Shown here one piece after another: positions 46,363 to 58,074 of a stretch of DNA of 64,000 nt; positions within the stretch are counted from its first letter, which is position 1, and each line of letters starts with the position of its first letter. A program made the translations under genes and the position numbers. Under the pieces are notes generated by a model that saw only the letters and a program-made list of their open reading frames with translations, was not told the DNA's origin and ran no database searches. This DNA is from Liriodendron chinense (lineage: Eukaryota > Streptophyta > Magnoliopsida > Magnoliales > Magnoliaceae). The stretch covers positions 2,852,001 through 2,916,000 of the forward strand of contig ML058505.1 in the NCBI GenBank assembly GCA_003013855.2. Direction: 5' to 3'.

Positions 46363-47340
46363 GATTTTTAGCTTTGATTGGTAGTATTGTTTTCCACACC
46401 ATCTCTCCTTCATGAAGCTCTTTCCTTTCACCCTTTTGTTGTAAGTTTTAACAACCTTAAGCTTATGCACTTTCAACATGTCCAAAGCTCGCAATTGAAC
46501 GTGATCGAGTTTTTCCAGCTCTATCAGCATGGCTTCGATAAATTCTTCAAGTGTCAGTTGATTCTGAGAAGCTACCCTCAGAGAAGCAATATTGACCTCA
46601 ATGGGTAATACAACATCGTGCCCATACGTTAGGGAAAATGGCGTAATCCCTATATTAGTACTTTGGGATGTTTGGTAAACCCACGATACTTTTAACAATG
46701 TTATATACCATGATCGTGGGTTATCATCTACCATCTATTAAATAATATTCTTCAAAACCTTGTCAGACGATTTGGGCTGCCTATTGGCCTAAGCGTAATA
46801 GGGTGTAGAATAAACACACCTAAACTTGTAAGCAGTGACAAAAGCTTGGATTTGAGTTCTCAAGAATGATGCTCCCCTATCGAATGTGATAGTCTCAGGG
46901 ATACCGAACCGATGTATGATATGTTCCTTAATAAAATTCATGACTTCCACCTGGTTGACTCCACGTAATGGTTGTGCCTTAACCCACTTGGTGAAGTAAT
47001 TAGTGGTCATAATGATAAAACTATAGTACTTCAAAGATAGGGGGTAAATCTGGCCAATAATATCTATGACCCATCCTCGGAATGACCATAGTTTTACGCT
47101 AGGATGTAGTTATGACGCTGGCACATGCTGTAATGGCTCGTGCTTTTGGCTGCCCTGACACCCCTTTGCATACTTTATGCAATCCTTCTGAATGGTCAAC
47201 CAATAGTAATCGTGCCTTCGAATTAACCACCTTATTTCCATCAAGAAGGACTCACCCCCACCCTTTCACAAATCGTTTGATAGCTTATCACAACCAGTGG
47301 TTGACTCGATAGCTATATTTGTGAATCCGGTCCTATTTAG
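46363..47340 (-). pseudogene. Tat-like Gypsy integrase
   Basis: Minus-strand order: RRHDYYWLTIQKDCIKYAKG then CQGCQK (zinc-binding part), FRGWVIDIIGQIYP (first Asp), FTKWVKAQPLRG, ETITFDRGASF (second Asp; usual FDNG is FDRG), then a stretch where the expected GQAE catalytic Glu region reads ANRQPKSSDK, and NIGITPFSLTYGHDVVLPIE. The catalytic Glu appears replaced by Lys. Several stops make it inactive. Confidence 0.88.
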
Positions 47341-48331
47341 TTGTTTCAGCATGGTGGTCACCAGCGTTCAATCAAACATTAAGTCAAGTACAACTCTAGC
47401 ATGCCCATACTTCTTAATCGCACACATAAATCGAATATAGGCCCTCGATCAAATGTGCGGCCTCATGTAATTGATTGAATTGCGTGAACAAAACTGATGG
47501 TCAAAGAGGATGTCACACAGACAATGTGATGGCCACCAGTGGGACGCACACAACTTTTGGTTACATGAGCTCCCTACAATAGGTGTTGTAAAAAATTGGC
47601 ATCCCATCTTACGGGTCTAAAATAATAGTTTGTTTTGCCTTTTATTTGCAACTCATGATATCTAGCATGTGCCACCCTTGGGCCATATGCAAAGATGATT
47701 TGAAGATAAAAGCCATCCATCTTTTTTGTGCTACGATAGATGAGCTAGTTCAATAATAATACCTTTTAAAATTCATCATCAACAAAGATTTTTAGAAATG
47801 GATGTGACCCAGTAAAAAAATTTATGCTCTATATTCATCAACGCATTGATGGTCATAATCATTTATTCAACTTAATAAGTTTCTTAATGTGATCCATTGT
47901 GAAACAGAATAGCATCTCATCATTTTTCTCTATGATGTTCTTACATAGTCTTCAAGAGTTGCCGATGATGGTGTTATTGTGGTGTTCATTAGAAACAAGA
48001 GGCGAAGGGTTACTTATAGGTGAGGGTGATGGTATTTTGGTTATTAGTGTGTAGGTGAGGGGTAAAATACATTGTTTGTTGTGATCGGCTCTTAGAAGCT
48101 CTTGGACACATTTTCTCATTAGGTAGTTGGGATAGTTGGCTTGATAAATTAGGTAAAGTTTATAGGTAGGGTAAAGTGGTCTACTTTTATGGATTTTTAT
48201 TTATAATAAGGACAAAAAAGATTTACAATAAAGGGGTGCAATGCACAACCATTAAATCCTGAGCATGGAGGAAAATAAATGGATTGAGTAACTGGTTTGG
48301 AAGACCCAAATGCATGTGGAGGGCAACCTAT
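47341..48331. other. Non-coding stretch
   Basis: Probably further decayed Tat-like pol, but no motif could be read. No exon is supported. Confidence 0.35.
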
Positions 48332-48951
48332 TGGCGCAGCATAGACAAGGTGAGATTGATCAATGTCTCTCTCACCATGTACCTACTCCAAATTCATGGA
48401 GCTACTGAGACTCCTCAACCAGTCTTCCTTGAATCTATAAGGGGATATCTTGAATCCACAAGACTTATCTTCTAATCCATGAAGGAATAAAGACTAAAAG
48501 TCTAAAATTTTCATTAATCAAAGAAGATATGTGTTTTACAACAAATTAAAACAATTATTTATAGATAAAACTAACGTTAAAAATCCTAGAATCGCAATTG
48601 AGGAGAATCTTAAACAAATCGAGAAAGAAATATGAAAATACGCGCAACTATTCGCGTATTGTCGGGCGCCCGATGACCTCTCAAAATAGTCCCACAAGAA
48701 AACTGAAAATTCAGATGAATTTTGGGCGAGGTTATCAAGCGACCGATAATGGTCGGGCGACTGAAATTGTCTTGCCTGTTCAAAAAGCTCACTGGATTAT
48801 TTTGGTTAATGGCTCGGGCCACCGACGAAGGGTGCTCAGGCACCCAATGGTGCTGAGTTTACTGCTTTCTGTTTAAAATTTGTTGTTTCTTTTGGGGTTC
48901 TTCTTCTTGTCCTTTTTCATCCACTGATTAGGGGGCCTCCTTGCTACATCA
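48332..48951 (-). repeat. 3' LTR of the deleted Gypsy element
   Basis: 620 bp, starting TGGCGCAGCATAGAC and ending CTTGCTACATCA on the plus strand. Paired with 53160-53754, which begins CGGCG, a T-to-C change at the first base. Confidence 0.88.
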
Positions 48952-49099
48952 GTCTCCTCCACCTGAAAGAAACTCGCCCTTGAGTTTCGCTTCGACTTTG
49001 GATAACAAACCACGTTCAATACCTTCATTAGTTCTATTGCAACATACTACCCCTGTGACGTATGGAGCGCTTGCTCCCCTCGTTTTTGTCTGGATACTC

Positions 49100-49680
49100 T
49101 CCCAACACCATGTATTGTTAGGAAAGATTGCCCTCTACTTTAGAAATTTTGGGGTTCTCCTTCAGAATCATAAGAGCGAGAACAATCCTCCTTCCATCTT
49201 TGACGAATGCGATAGTGCTATGTCGTCTACGATGAGTGTATTTCGATCAAAACTACCATGGTCGCCCAAGTATCATGTGATAAGCGTCCATGTCTACAAC
49301 GTCACACAATGCTTGGTCCTTGTACTTCCTGCCGACAAAAAAGGAGACAAGACATTGATCTTTAACCGTTGTTATATTGTCCTTTTGGATCCAACCAATG
49401 ATGTATGGCAAGGGATGTGTTGTTGTCTTCGTTTCAGTTTCTTCACCGTCACTTATGATACAATGTTTTCACAACTTCCACCATCAATAATCACATCACA
49501 TACATTTTCACTCACTGTTCACCTTGTGTGGAAAAGATTATGGCACTGGGGTTGGTCCACATCCCAGGCGTGTATACCTTCTTCTGTATGACCAGGGACA
49601 CACCTTGATCTCCAGGGATCCATTCAATTCCTTCCTCGTCATTTTCAGCATGCTCAACGTTGTTATTTTCTGGATCTTAT
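49100..49680 (-). pseudogene. Gypsy protease remnant
   Basis: The minus strand reads CDVIIDGGSCENIVS (active-site D-G-G) and later CLVSFFVGRKYKDQALCDVV then MDAYHMILGRPW, the two conserved ends of this retropepsin type. A TAA follows IVS and a TAG follows GRPW. The reverse transcriptase that should follow is missing. Confidence 0.85.
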
Positions 49681-50514
49681 TACGCTTCTTCTTCAGTGAT
49701 GGATACGTTAGCTATTGGTCTTTGTGGGCATGTGTTTGAAAAGTGGTCTGACTGTCCACACTTAAAGCAATGATCGGGCTTAGGCCGACCGTAAGGATTT
49801 GATATTTTACTTGGGCCGGGCATAATCGGTGCACACTGGGGCCTTGCAGGACCATTTCTCGATGCACAAGCTATGACCACAATGGGCTGAGGAAGATCAT
49901 CAAGAGATTCTTTTCCCTTTGACAGAGACGGATCTCGAGTGGGACCCATTGTAGAGTAAGATCATGCAGGGACCCTTGTAAGTTGTGTCTCTGCCCTAGT
50001 AGCCAATTGGACGGCCCCCTCCAAGGTCCAAATTAGAATCATCTCAACCCGATCCTAAATTAAGGATCACAATCCACGCGATGAACCACACCACTTGCTG
50101 CGATTCAGATTCCACAAAGTTATTTCATGTTCCTAGGTGCTAAACTCTTCTAAATAGTCATCTATGGATCGATTCCATTTCCGACGGTTTTGGTATTGCT
50201 GGAATAGGACTTGGTCATAGTCACTGGGGAGGAATCGGGCCTGCAGAAAATGTTTCATTCGAGGCCATGATCGGATGGGTGCCTTGGTTTGTCGAGTGCA
50301 GGTCATCTGAAGTTGTTCCCACCATGTTGATGTACTGGATTTCAACTTATAGGCGACCAACTTGACTTGCATTTCTTCCGGCACATCCATGTATTCAAAA
50401 TACTGCTCAACCTCAGCTAACCAATCGAGGAACTCTTCGATACATAATATGCCATTAAAACTGGGAAGTTTGGCCTTACCTCGATAATTTCTTTCAGCAT
50501 GATCTATATGATTG
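49680..50514 (-). pseudogene. Gypsy gag, C-terminal part with zinc knuckle
   Basis: The minus strand reads KLPSFNGILCIEEFLDWLAE, VEQYFEYMDVPEEMQVKLVA, STWWEQLQMTCTRQTKAPIR and RFLPSDYDQVLFQQYQNRRK, the Gypsy capsid domain, then CFKCGQSDHFSNTC, a CX2CX4HX4C knuckle. Stops lie near 50130 and 49950. The N-terminal part is across the solo LTR at 52801. Confidence 0.9.
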
Positions 50515-52800
50515 TGTAACGCCCCAAATTTCAGGAGTCGAGCATGACCTCGACTCTTAAGATTTCGGGTGTCACTATGCTTATGCGGAAGTGTGATTAA
50601 TGCATTTATGATTTAGAGTATCATGTCGCAAGTTTAAAACTAAATAAACTTTAAAGTAAGGACAAAAGATAAGTGCATACCTGGTCCAGCATTTACAAAT
50701 GTACATTATAGTCCAAAATAAAGGGGGCCCACACAGCAAGAAGCCCCAATATACATGTCCAAAAGAATTGGGCCATTACACATCTAGCCATCAAACGGCC
50801 CCAAAATACCAACTAAAAGATGCCAGTGCATCCTATTCTCTACCATCCGAGAATTGAAAGTAACTGACGTCTTCTACAAAATCTTCTAACTCATTCTGAA
50901 GGACGTCGTCATCCATAGTACCTGTTTCTACATTAGATTCTGGTTGATGTTTTTCCAAACACCACCCAGGATTGAGGGGGTGAGTAATCAACTCAATGCT
51001 GCTATAATTCTAAGTTTAACAATCAATCAAGCATTCAAGCATAGATAATATATCAAACAAAACATACAAGAGTCCTAGAATAGTTGTACTAATGCATGAA
51101 TGTTATGAATTCGCACACAATGCATGTCCCGGGCAGTCACAACAGAATTCACATGGATACAGTATTCCCTTTACTTATAAACCAGCTACACATAATGCAA
51201 GTATGAAGGCTCTCACGAATGCCCTGGCCTTTCAAACAGTCAGCCAGTCACTGAGATTGCCGATGACATGTATGCATGGTTAGTTTGGCCTTTATTAGTA
51301 TTAATTTCATTCAGCAAGATTAGTGATGCTGATTTACTAATGTCATACAGTAGGTCCTGAACAGGACCATCTGGCTCCCGACGGTGCGAGTGTCTATCAT
51401 CGCCAGTAGCCCACGAATCCCATCTCTAATTTCCAATACATTTAGATCATCAGAATCATTCTATTCAAATCAGTACCTCAGCTATTCAGATTTATCCAAA
51501 ACAAACTGACGCCCTTATAATAGCTTATGGTCACTACGGGGAGGCTCAATGCCACAGCGTAGGCCGACGGCACGAACACGGTGTCCCATACCACTATGCC
51601 CGGCCCAAGGAGATTTCATAGGATCGTGTCGCACATACGTTTATCATTGGACGCTTCATTTAATAACATTAGTATTCCAGACTCGGGACAAGTCATTCAT
51701 TACAAGCTATCTACCACCCAACATGTCTTGACTTTGGATATGGCTGTTTGATACAGAGAGAACATTGACCAAACCGGCATTGGGCACAAACGACCCGTGT
51801 AGTCCAAACTACTGTCGATCGGTCAAGTTCACCCCGTCAACCAGCCAACCCTGAACATCCAATCCAACTAGGATATCCATATTAATCGATTGGCCCCTTT
51901 TTACTCATGACAAACAGTACATGTGCGTTAATCATACAATTAGGCATATTAGATACAGATTCCATCATCTCAACGAATTCCACAAATCAATTGTAACAAT
52001 TAAATCATTTACCCATTTCATCAAACAAATAAGCCATGTAACACACATGCATGTTGTACTGAGACATACAATCAGATAAGAAACTCAAAGTCCTACTCTA
52101 TGACTGTAAGTATCATGTCTAATACCCTTAGGAATGTTAAATAGAAGAGTTGAAGTATAGCCCGCACCTTAAGGTCTAGGGTTCCTCGTCCGTCCAACGG
52201 TCTAGGGTTAGGGTTAAAGAAAATCAGCTATTCCTACAAGAAAACCCAATTAGGATGAGATTTTCAGTCTCAAACCTAAGATAGTTCGGAGTTGTAAGGT
52301 GGGATTCGATTCTTACCTCCAATCGCAAAGAGAACGACTCCAACGACGGAATCGACAGGCTAGAGCAACCTCCTACTTCAAGAGGAAAGGAAGAAGGACA
52401 TCTTCAACCTCCTTTCTTCTTCTTCTCTCGATTTCTCTCTCTTTCTCTCTCTTCCTCTCCCTCAATTTCTCTCTTTCTCTCTCTTCCAGACCTAAATCCC
52501 CAAATCGATTTGGGGAAAAATCTCAGCAAGAGATTTATATAAAAGCCGGGCATTTAGCCCAAATGGCCCTACAGGAAAGTGGGTAGTTTTCTGACCCAAA
52601 TGAAGTTAATGGTTTATGTATGTAGCCCTCCAGAAGGCTATTTAGAGCAAGGGCCATATATTTTTCAGAATGTTAACAATCTAGTCCAATTTGTACTAAT
52701 TAATCTTCCTCTTCTAGATTAGAGATTAGGAAATCTAATTAACTAAGATGTACGGTCATCCGTACACTATTATCTGTACGAAAATTTACGGGACGTTACA
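50515..52800. mobile_element. 2.3-kb Gypsy-type solo LTR inside another Gypsy gag
   Basis: Starts TGTAACGCCCCAAATTTCAG and ends TTTACGGGACGTTACA, flanked by perfect GATTG repeats (50510-50514 and 52801-52805). Gag reads through on both sides when it is removed. A pyrimidine-rich (TCTC)n stretch lies at 52420-52485 and TTTATATAAAAG at 52531-52542 may be a TATA box in either orientation. Confidence 0.93.
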
Positions 52801-53158
52801 GATTGTCTCCATAAACAAAACGTCGGACCACGATGCCGTCGACTTCCTCGTCACTGGAGCTCGAACTGTTTGGAATAGCCCTGCGATTTATTGTTGGTAG
52901 TGCCCTATAAACAATCAGATTGTTCTGTACAATAACTATAGGATGCTGAACTTCACATAGGGCTCGGGGCAAGTTAAGCATGTCCGTGATCCAGTCAAGG
53001 GTGGCTTGTAGCCCTTGCATAGTCATCTGACTCTCTCGGTAGAGAGCTTCCATCCCCTCTGCAAGATAATTAATCTCATGATCAACGTTAGCGGGAATTT
53101 TGTTGTTATCGTCGCTAAAAGTTATCATCCCGAGGTTATTCCTCGCTCTGATACCAAC
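52801..53158 (-). pseudogene. Gypsy gag, N-terminal part, and primer-binding site
   Basis: The minus strand reads EGMEALYRESQMTMQGLQAT, VYRALPTINRRAIPNSSSSS and DEEVDGIVVRRFVYGDN before the solo LTR; the matching continuation NHIDHAERNYRGKAKLPSFN is at 50430-50514. TGGTATCAGAGC on the minus strand (53145-53156) is the Met-tRNA primer site next to the LTR. Confidence 0.88.
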
Positions 53159-53159
53159 T

Positions 53160-53754
53160 CGGCGTAGCATGGACGGGGTGAGATCGATCACCATCTCTCT
53201 CACAAGATACCTACTCTGAATCCACAGAGCTACTGAGACTCCTCAACCAGTCTTCTTCGAATCCAAGAGGGGATGTCTTGAATCCACAAGACCTATTTTT
53301 TAATCCACAAGACCTATTTTTTAATCCACATGACCTATAATTGAATCCATAAAGAAATACAGACTAAAAATCTGAAACTAAAAAGCCTAGAATCGTAATT
53401 GAGGAGAATCTTAAACAAATTGGGAAAGAAATCTAAAAATTTGCACAAATTTGGGCAATTGTTCGCGTATGATCGGGCGCCCAATGACCTCCCAAAATAG
53501 TCTAGTAAGAAAAATGAAATTTTAGATGAATTTCAAGCGCCCAATAATGGGTTGTCGGGCGACCGAAATTGTCTTGCTTGTTCAGAAAGCTCAATGGACC
53601 ATTTTGGTTGATGGTCGGATGACCGACGAAGGGCGGTCGGGCGCTTGATGGTGCTGAGTTTGCTGACTTCTATTTGAAATTTGCTGTTTTTTTTTTTGGG
53701 CTTCTTCCTCTAGTCCCTTTCCATCCACGATCAAGGGGCATCTTCACTACACCA
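53160..53754 (-). repeat. 5' LTR of the deleted Gypsy element
   Basis: 595 bp, ending CACTACACCA on the plus strand. It carries a short tandem repeat of AATCCACAAGACCTATTTTT at about 53280-53335 that is absent from the other LTR. Confidence 0.88.
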
Positions 53755-55190
53755 CCTATATACACGCAAGACCATGCCACCATATGGAATAAGGCGTAGA
53801 ATTAGAACCATTCATCATGAAAGTTGCTCTTTCTATATGTTCGAGTAGAAAAATTAAGTATATCAGCTTTTTATATTATCCAGGTTTATGAAAATGAATG
53901 GACTGATGGGAGAAATGTGATTAAAATTCATGCATTCATCGAGTGTGGATTCCATCAATTTCTAGTATGTGGAATTGTTAAAGTAAGGCTCATCTGATTA
54001 ATGGTTCAAATCTTATATGCACATGTGAAAATGAATGGACTGATGGGAGAAATATGATTAAAATTCATCCATTCATCAAGTATGGATTCCATCAATTTCT
54101 AGTATGTGGAATTGTTAAAGTAAGGACTTATCTGATTAATGGTTCAAATCTTATACACACATGCTCATAGCACGTACACACCACAGAAAGGAGGCAAAAC
54201 CATAGCAATAGCACGCTTGCAGGACATGTTTAGCATTTTCAAAAGGATGAAACCGGCTTTATTAATAAGTATAAGATTAAAGCTAGTTCCTTTGAGAAAA
54301 ACTTTTAATACCCTATAAGAATGTGATTGGAAATACATAGGCATAGAAGTTGCATATTTGACATAAAAGTTCAAATTAAACCCTTGGGTCTCAATTAATA
54401 TATATCATGTACAAAAACTCCTGCTTATTGGATTATATAATTATGGGATTGGCAGGCATCTTTAAAAGTGAAAAATCCAATAATCTTATTTCAACAGAAG
54501 TGTCCATATATCAATGTTTAGAATACCAAATTGGTTTGTGGAGAGTGGCTTAGAAATAGTGAGTGCTATAATCTAGTTAGGTCAATATGATTCAACATAT
54601 GCCATGTGTACAAGTTTTAGTACATGTATCAATTGTCATACTCATTGAGAGTATCAAATGCATCCCTTCCCTTTTTAGTTTATGCCCACACTACCTCAAC
54701 TTATCCTAGGAGGAGAAAGATAGAGAAGATAAATGAAAGAAAGAGTTACAGTAGGGCTAGAGATGCACTAACTCCACTAGTAGGGTGTCTTGCCTACTAG
54801 CCCAACTGGCAGGCCAGAGTCATAGTAAATTAAGGAAAGAGTTATAGTAGTGTCTTGCTTGCTAGCCCAGCTGGAAGACACCAGGGTGTTTCAATAGCAG
54901 ATCTCAGCTTGAGTGCTAAGGAGACACTAACTCCACTGGTGGGTGGGTGCATAGTGTGACTAACCATGTGGGTGTGCTGCATGACTAACAAAAAAAAAAA
55001 AGTTATAGTAGGGATAGTTTTTTTTTTTTTTTTTTCCAGTTGTTGGATATGAGCCTATGGGGTCAATTTGTGGGCAACCACAAGTACACAATTTCCCCTT
55101 TGATATCCTCATTTTAATTTTCTCTTAAAGTATAAAATTTTAAGTTTTAAACACAAGGAATAAGTGTGAGATGCAATGAAAGAGGGATTA
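53755..55190. other. Non-coding stretch with a tandem duplication
   Basis: Apart from the 136-bp duplication at 53889-54160 there is an imperfect repeat of GTGTCTTGCYTRCTAGCCCA (54787, 54848) and A/T runs near 54990 and 55020. No exon is supported. Confidence 0.45.
53889..54160. repeat. 136-bp tandem duplication
   Basis: Copies at 53889-54024 and 54025-54160 begin TGAAAATGAATGGACTGATG and end with CTTATAYRCACATG. They differ at a few positions. Non-coding. Confidence 0.88.
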
Positions 55191-55198
55191 ACAATGAG

Positions 55199-55763
55199 TA
55201 GGGCTGAAAGTCATGCGGGTTGGGTCGGGTTGGTGCTTAACCCTAACCCAACCCAAGGTTCCTTTACCTCAACCCTAACCCAACCCAACCCAACCTCGGG
55301 TTGGGAATTCTCAACCCAAGCCCAACCCAAGCGGGCTCGGTTGGGTTGATCGGGTTAGTTGGGTTATATTTTTGTTATTATGTTAGTTTATTATGTTTCA
55401 ATACACATCTTATTTTTTGTACCTATGGCTTTATTAATTATATATATAATTATTTATTGTAAAGAATTTCATTTTTTTTCTAAACAAATAGCTAAAATAC
55501 ATGATACTTATTCTTTTAACATTCAAGTATTTTAAATTCAAACATATCAAATTTCAAACATTATAAGTTTACTTGTATATAGATCGGGTTCGGGTTGGGT
55601 CGGGCAACCCGATACCTCAACCCAAGCCCGACCCAAACTTCATCGGGTTGGAGTTTTCATAGCTCAAGCTCGAGATCGGGTTTGATATTTTCTGCCCAAG
55701 CCCAACCCAATGTCTGGTCGGTCACGGGTCGATCAGGTTGAACCCTTCTGACTTTCAGCCCTA
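55199..55763. mobile_element. hAT-like MITE rich in GGGTTGGGT / AACCCAACC
   Basis: Inverted ends TAGGGCTGAAAGTC and GACTTTCAGCCCTA are exact. Flanking 8-mers ACAATGAG and ACACTGAC agree at 6 of 8, consistent with an aged 8-bp hAT duplication. The interior repeats GGGTTGGGTCGGGTTGG and AACCCAACCCAACCC. Telomere-like wording here is internal to the element. Confidence 0.8.
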
Positions 55764-55771
55764 ACACTGAC

Positions 55772-56369
55772 GGATTAGCTCCATTGCATCTGAACTTCTT
55801 TTCAATCCTCTTCTTCCAAAGTGAAGCATACCATTCTCATTCACAAAAGAAAATAGAAAGAATAAAGTACTTATTATCCATTAAAGTTACTTTTAGAAAA
55901 TCTAAACTATTAATCGTGTTCAGGGACTATCATAGCCATAGCATCAATGGGGCGATGAGATCGTTTAGGCAGACCACTGGACGTAAAACCATCCATCTTT
56001 GGCTTCGTGTGAAGGTCCATGCAATCATCTACATATCATAAGATTTCATCCACACCTTTCATAAATAACACTGTATTTATATAAATATATGAATAATGTT
56101 TACATGCACTTTAGGAAAACTAGCGAAATGAATTTGTATATTTGAAAAACATGCCATACGAAGCATTTTTGCAGAAAAAGGCAAATATGCAAGTTGTATG
56201 CGCGCAATGCCGTGTGTTTGCTAACTATGATCGGAACAGTGTGAGGACCGGTCACGTGAGCGCACGTGTGTTGCTACTCGTGAAGTCCAAAAACGCGGGA
56301 GTCCCGCAGTGCCGTTCCCTCTCTCCAGATTCTAAAATCGAGTACCAATTTTGTAATTTTCTGCTCAAC
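55772..56369. other. Non-coding stretch upstream of GCN5/HAG1
   Basis: No exon or element ends seen. Presumably distal promoter of the gene at 56894. Confidence 0.4.
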
Positions 56370-56893
56370 CAACGGTAAACACCGAAAGAGGCCTTCTTCC
56401 CCAGCGGACTAACCTCCGGCGAAACCTTCCAACTCAAGTACCCTAGATCTCCAATTCTTCAATCTTCTCTCGAAAAACCCTAAATTCTCCACACCCATTT
56501 CAAAAACCCTAAAAATTCTCTTCACCCAATTTAAAAAACCACAATTCGCCAATTCCACATAAACCCTAATTCTCCAAAACTGAGAAACCCTAACCACCCC
56601 CCCCCCCCCCCCCCCCCCCCCCAAAACCCTAATTCTCGAACATCCAGCTCTCTCAGAAACCATAATCTTCGGAAGCCATCTCTGCGAAACTCAAACCCTT
56701 GAAACACTAATCTCCAATCTCTTTCGATACCCGATTCGTCGATCTCTGCATGAAAAATCCAATTCTCAAATCGATGCAGAAACCCTAAAAAATCTCTCCT
56801 TTCTTCAAAACTCCACAGCCCAAATCCTGATTCCCCATTTGCTTCGGATTCTGCAATTCAAAGATCAATCAAAACCCTAGAAAGGAAGAATCA
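56370..56893 (+). promoter_or_regulatory. Promoter/5' UTR of GCN5/HAG1 with repeated telo-box motifs
   Basis: At least seven AAACCCTA motifs lie in the 420 bp before the ATG (near 56477, 56507, 56563, 56585, 56629, 56779, 56873), most extended to AAACCCTAA or AAAACCCTAA. In plants this telo-box is bound by TRB-type Myb factors and is common in promoters and 5' leaders of housekeeping genes. The stretch is rich in CTC/TTC, as plant leaders often are. A 26-nt C-run interrupts it at 56597-56622. No TATA box is evident; the transcription start cannot be placed. Confidence 0.6.
56597..56622. repeat. 26-nt C homopolymer in GCN5 leader
   Basis: Interrupts the run of CCCTAA motifs between ACCCTAACCA and AAAACCCTAA. 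Confidence 0.9.
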
Positions 56894-58041
56894 ATGGAAG
56901 GCCATTCGGCCCATTCGACGGCCCCTGTCCGCTCTCGGAGCTCCCATTCTCCCTCTCCTTCCCACTCCGCCTCCGCCTCCGTCTGCAGCTCCGCCCACAA
57001 GCGCAAGCTCGCCTCCGACGACCACCACGCCCCTTCAGCTGCCTTCCCCCCTTTCTCCTTCTCCGACACCCGCGACGGGGCCCTCACCTCCAACGACGAC
57101 CTTGACAGCATCAGCGCCCGCGGCGCTGATGATTCCGACTCCGAGTCCGATCCCTCTGAGGATGTCATCGGCGACGAGGACGATGAAGATGAAGACGACT
57201 CTATGCGGGCCTTCACGGCTGCCCGGCTGGAGAACAACATGGGGTCAAGGAACGTGAAGCCGCCCAAGTCAGAAAATTCGTCAGCAGCAAAAATTGACAG
57301 CTCAGGCCTGTCGGAGATTGGAAAGGAGGAACGGGGGCCCACTCAGTCGGTGGGGTCTGGGCAGGCGGGGACAGCGGTCGTGGGTTCAATTTCGGGGATT
57401 GTGGTGAAGGAGGACACAGTGAAGGGGATATTTACGGAGAATATACAGACCAGTGGTGCCTACAGTGCCAGAGAAGAGAGCTTGAAGAGAGAGGTATGGC
57501 TCAATTTGTTTCTCTTTTTCTTTTTTATATATGACATTTTCAGTTTCTGAATTTTTTAGGTTAGCTATACACGGTGTTCAGCCTGAATTACCTTCCAAGC
57601 AACCACTCCTTACAGGGGGGATGTATCCTTGGGCCATCCAAAAATTTCATCTGTTGGGCCCCACCATGGTAGTTATGGAGCCAAAATCTCCTCAATCGGA
57701 CAATAGAATCCATATGGTGGACATTTCCATCTCAAAATTTTATATGATCCATTGGCTATACTTGATTTTAATCCCACTGTTTGTGAACCAAGTATCGGAT
57801 TGATAAATATGCAATTCTTTGGAGTGTCGCCATTCGAAAGGCCCATCGAAGGTGCCATTTAGGGCCTGTTTGGATGCCTGTAAGTTCTTTAAGTTGTAAC
57901 AGGTGAAAGTCACTTACAGGTAAGTTGGTTTTTGTATTTGGATAAGCTGTAAGTTAGTTGAGATGAGATTTCATGTGGCAAGGAGCGGAAGCGAAGAAAA
58001 AGTTCCACCTGCTTAGGTGGGACGAGGTGTGCAAGCCGTTA

Positions 58042-58074
<33 letters not shown>

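Larger units (their letters stand above)
48332..53754 (-). mobile_element. Internally deleted Gypsy element, gag split by a solo LTR
   Basis: Flanked by perfect CCTAT repeats (48327-48331 and 53755-53759). LTRs at 48332-48951 and 53160-53754 share CTACTGAGACTCCTCAACCA and GTCGGGCGCCC-type words. Only gag and protease remain; reverse transcriptase, RNase H and integrase are absent, with protease followed within about 280 bp by the polypurine tract (minus-strand AGGTGGAGGAGAC, 48952-48966). It could only have moved with proteins from another element. Confidence 0.9.

Noticed and set aside
48941..49591. 216-codon plus-strand frame
   Set aside because: Antisense to the Gypsy protease remnant, whose motifs are clear on the minus strand.
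55250..55340. Telomere-like CCCTAACCC / AACCCAACCC stretch as an interstitial telomere
   Set aside because: The words are irregular and lie inside a MITE with exact inverted ends, so they are element content rather than a telomere array.
56869..57342. 157-codon minus-strand reading frame opposite GCN5 exon 1
   Set aside because: Shadow of the serine- and acid-rich GCN5 exon; low-complexity composition and no protein pattern of its own.
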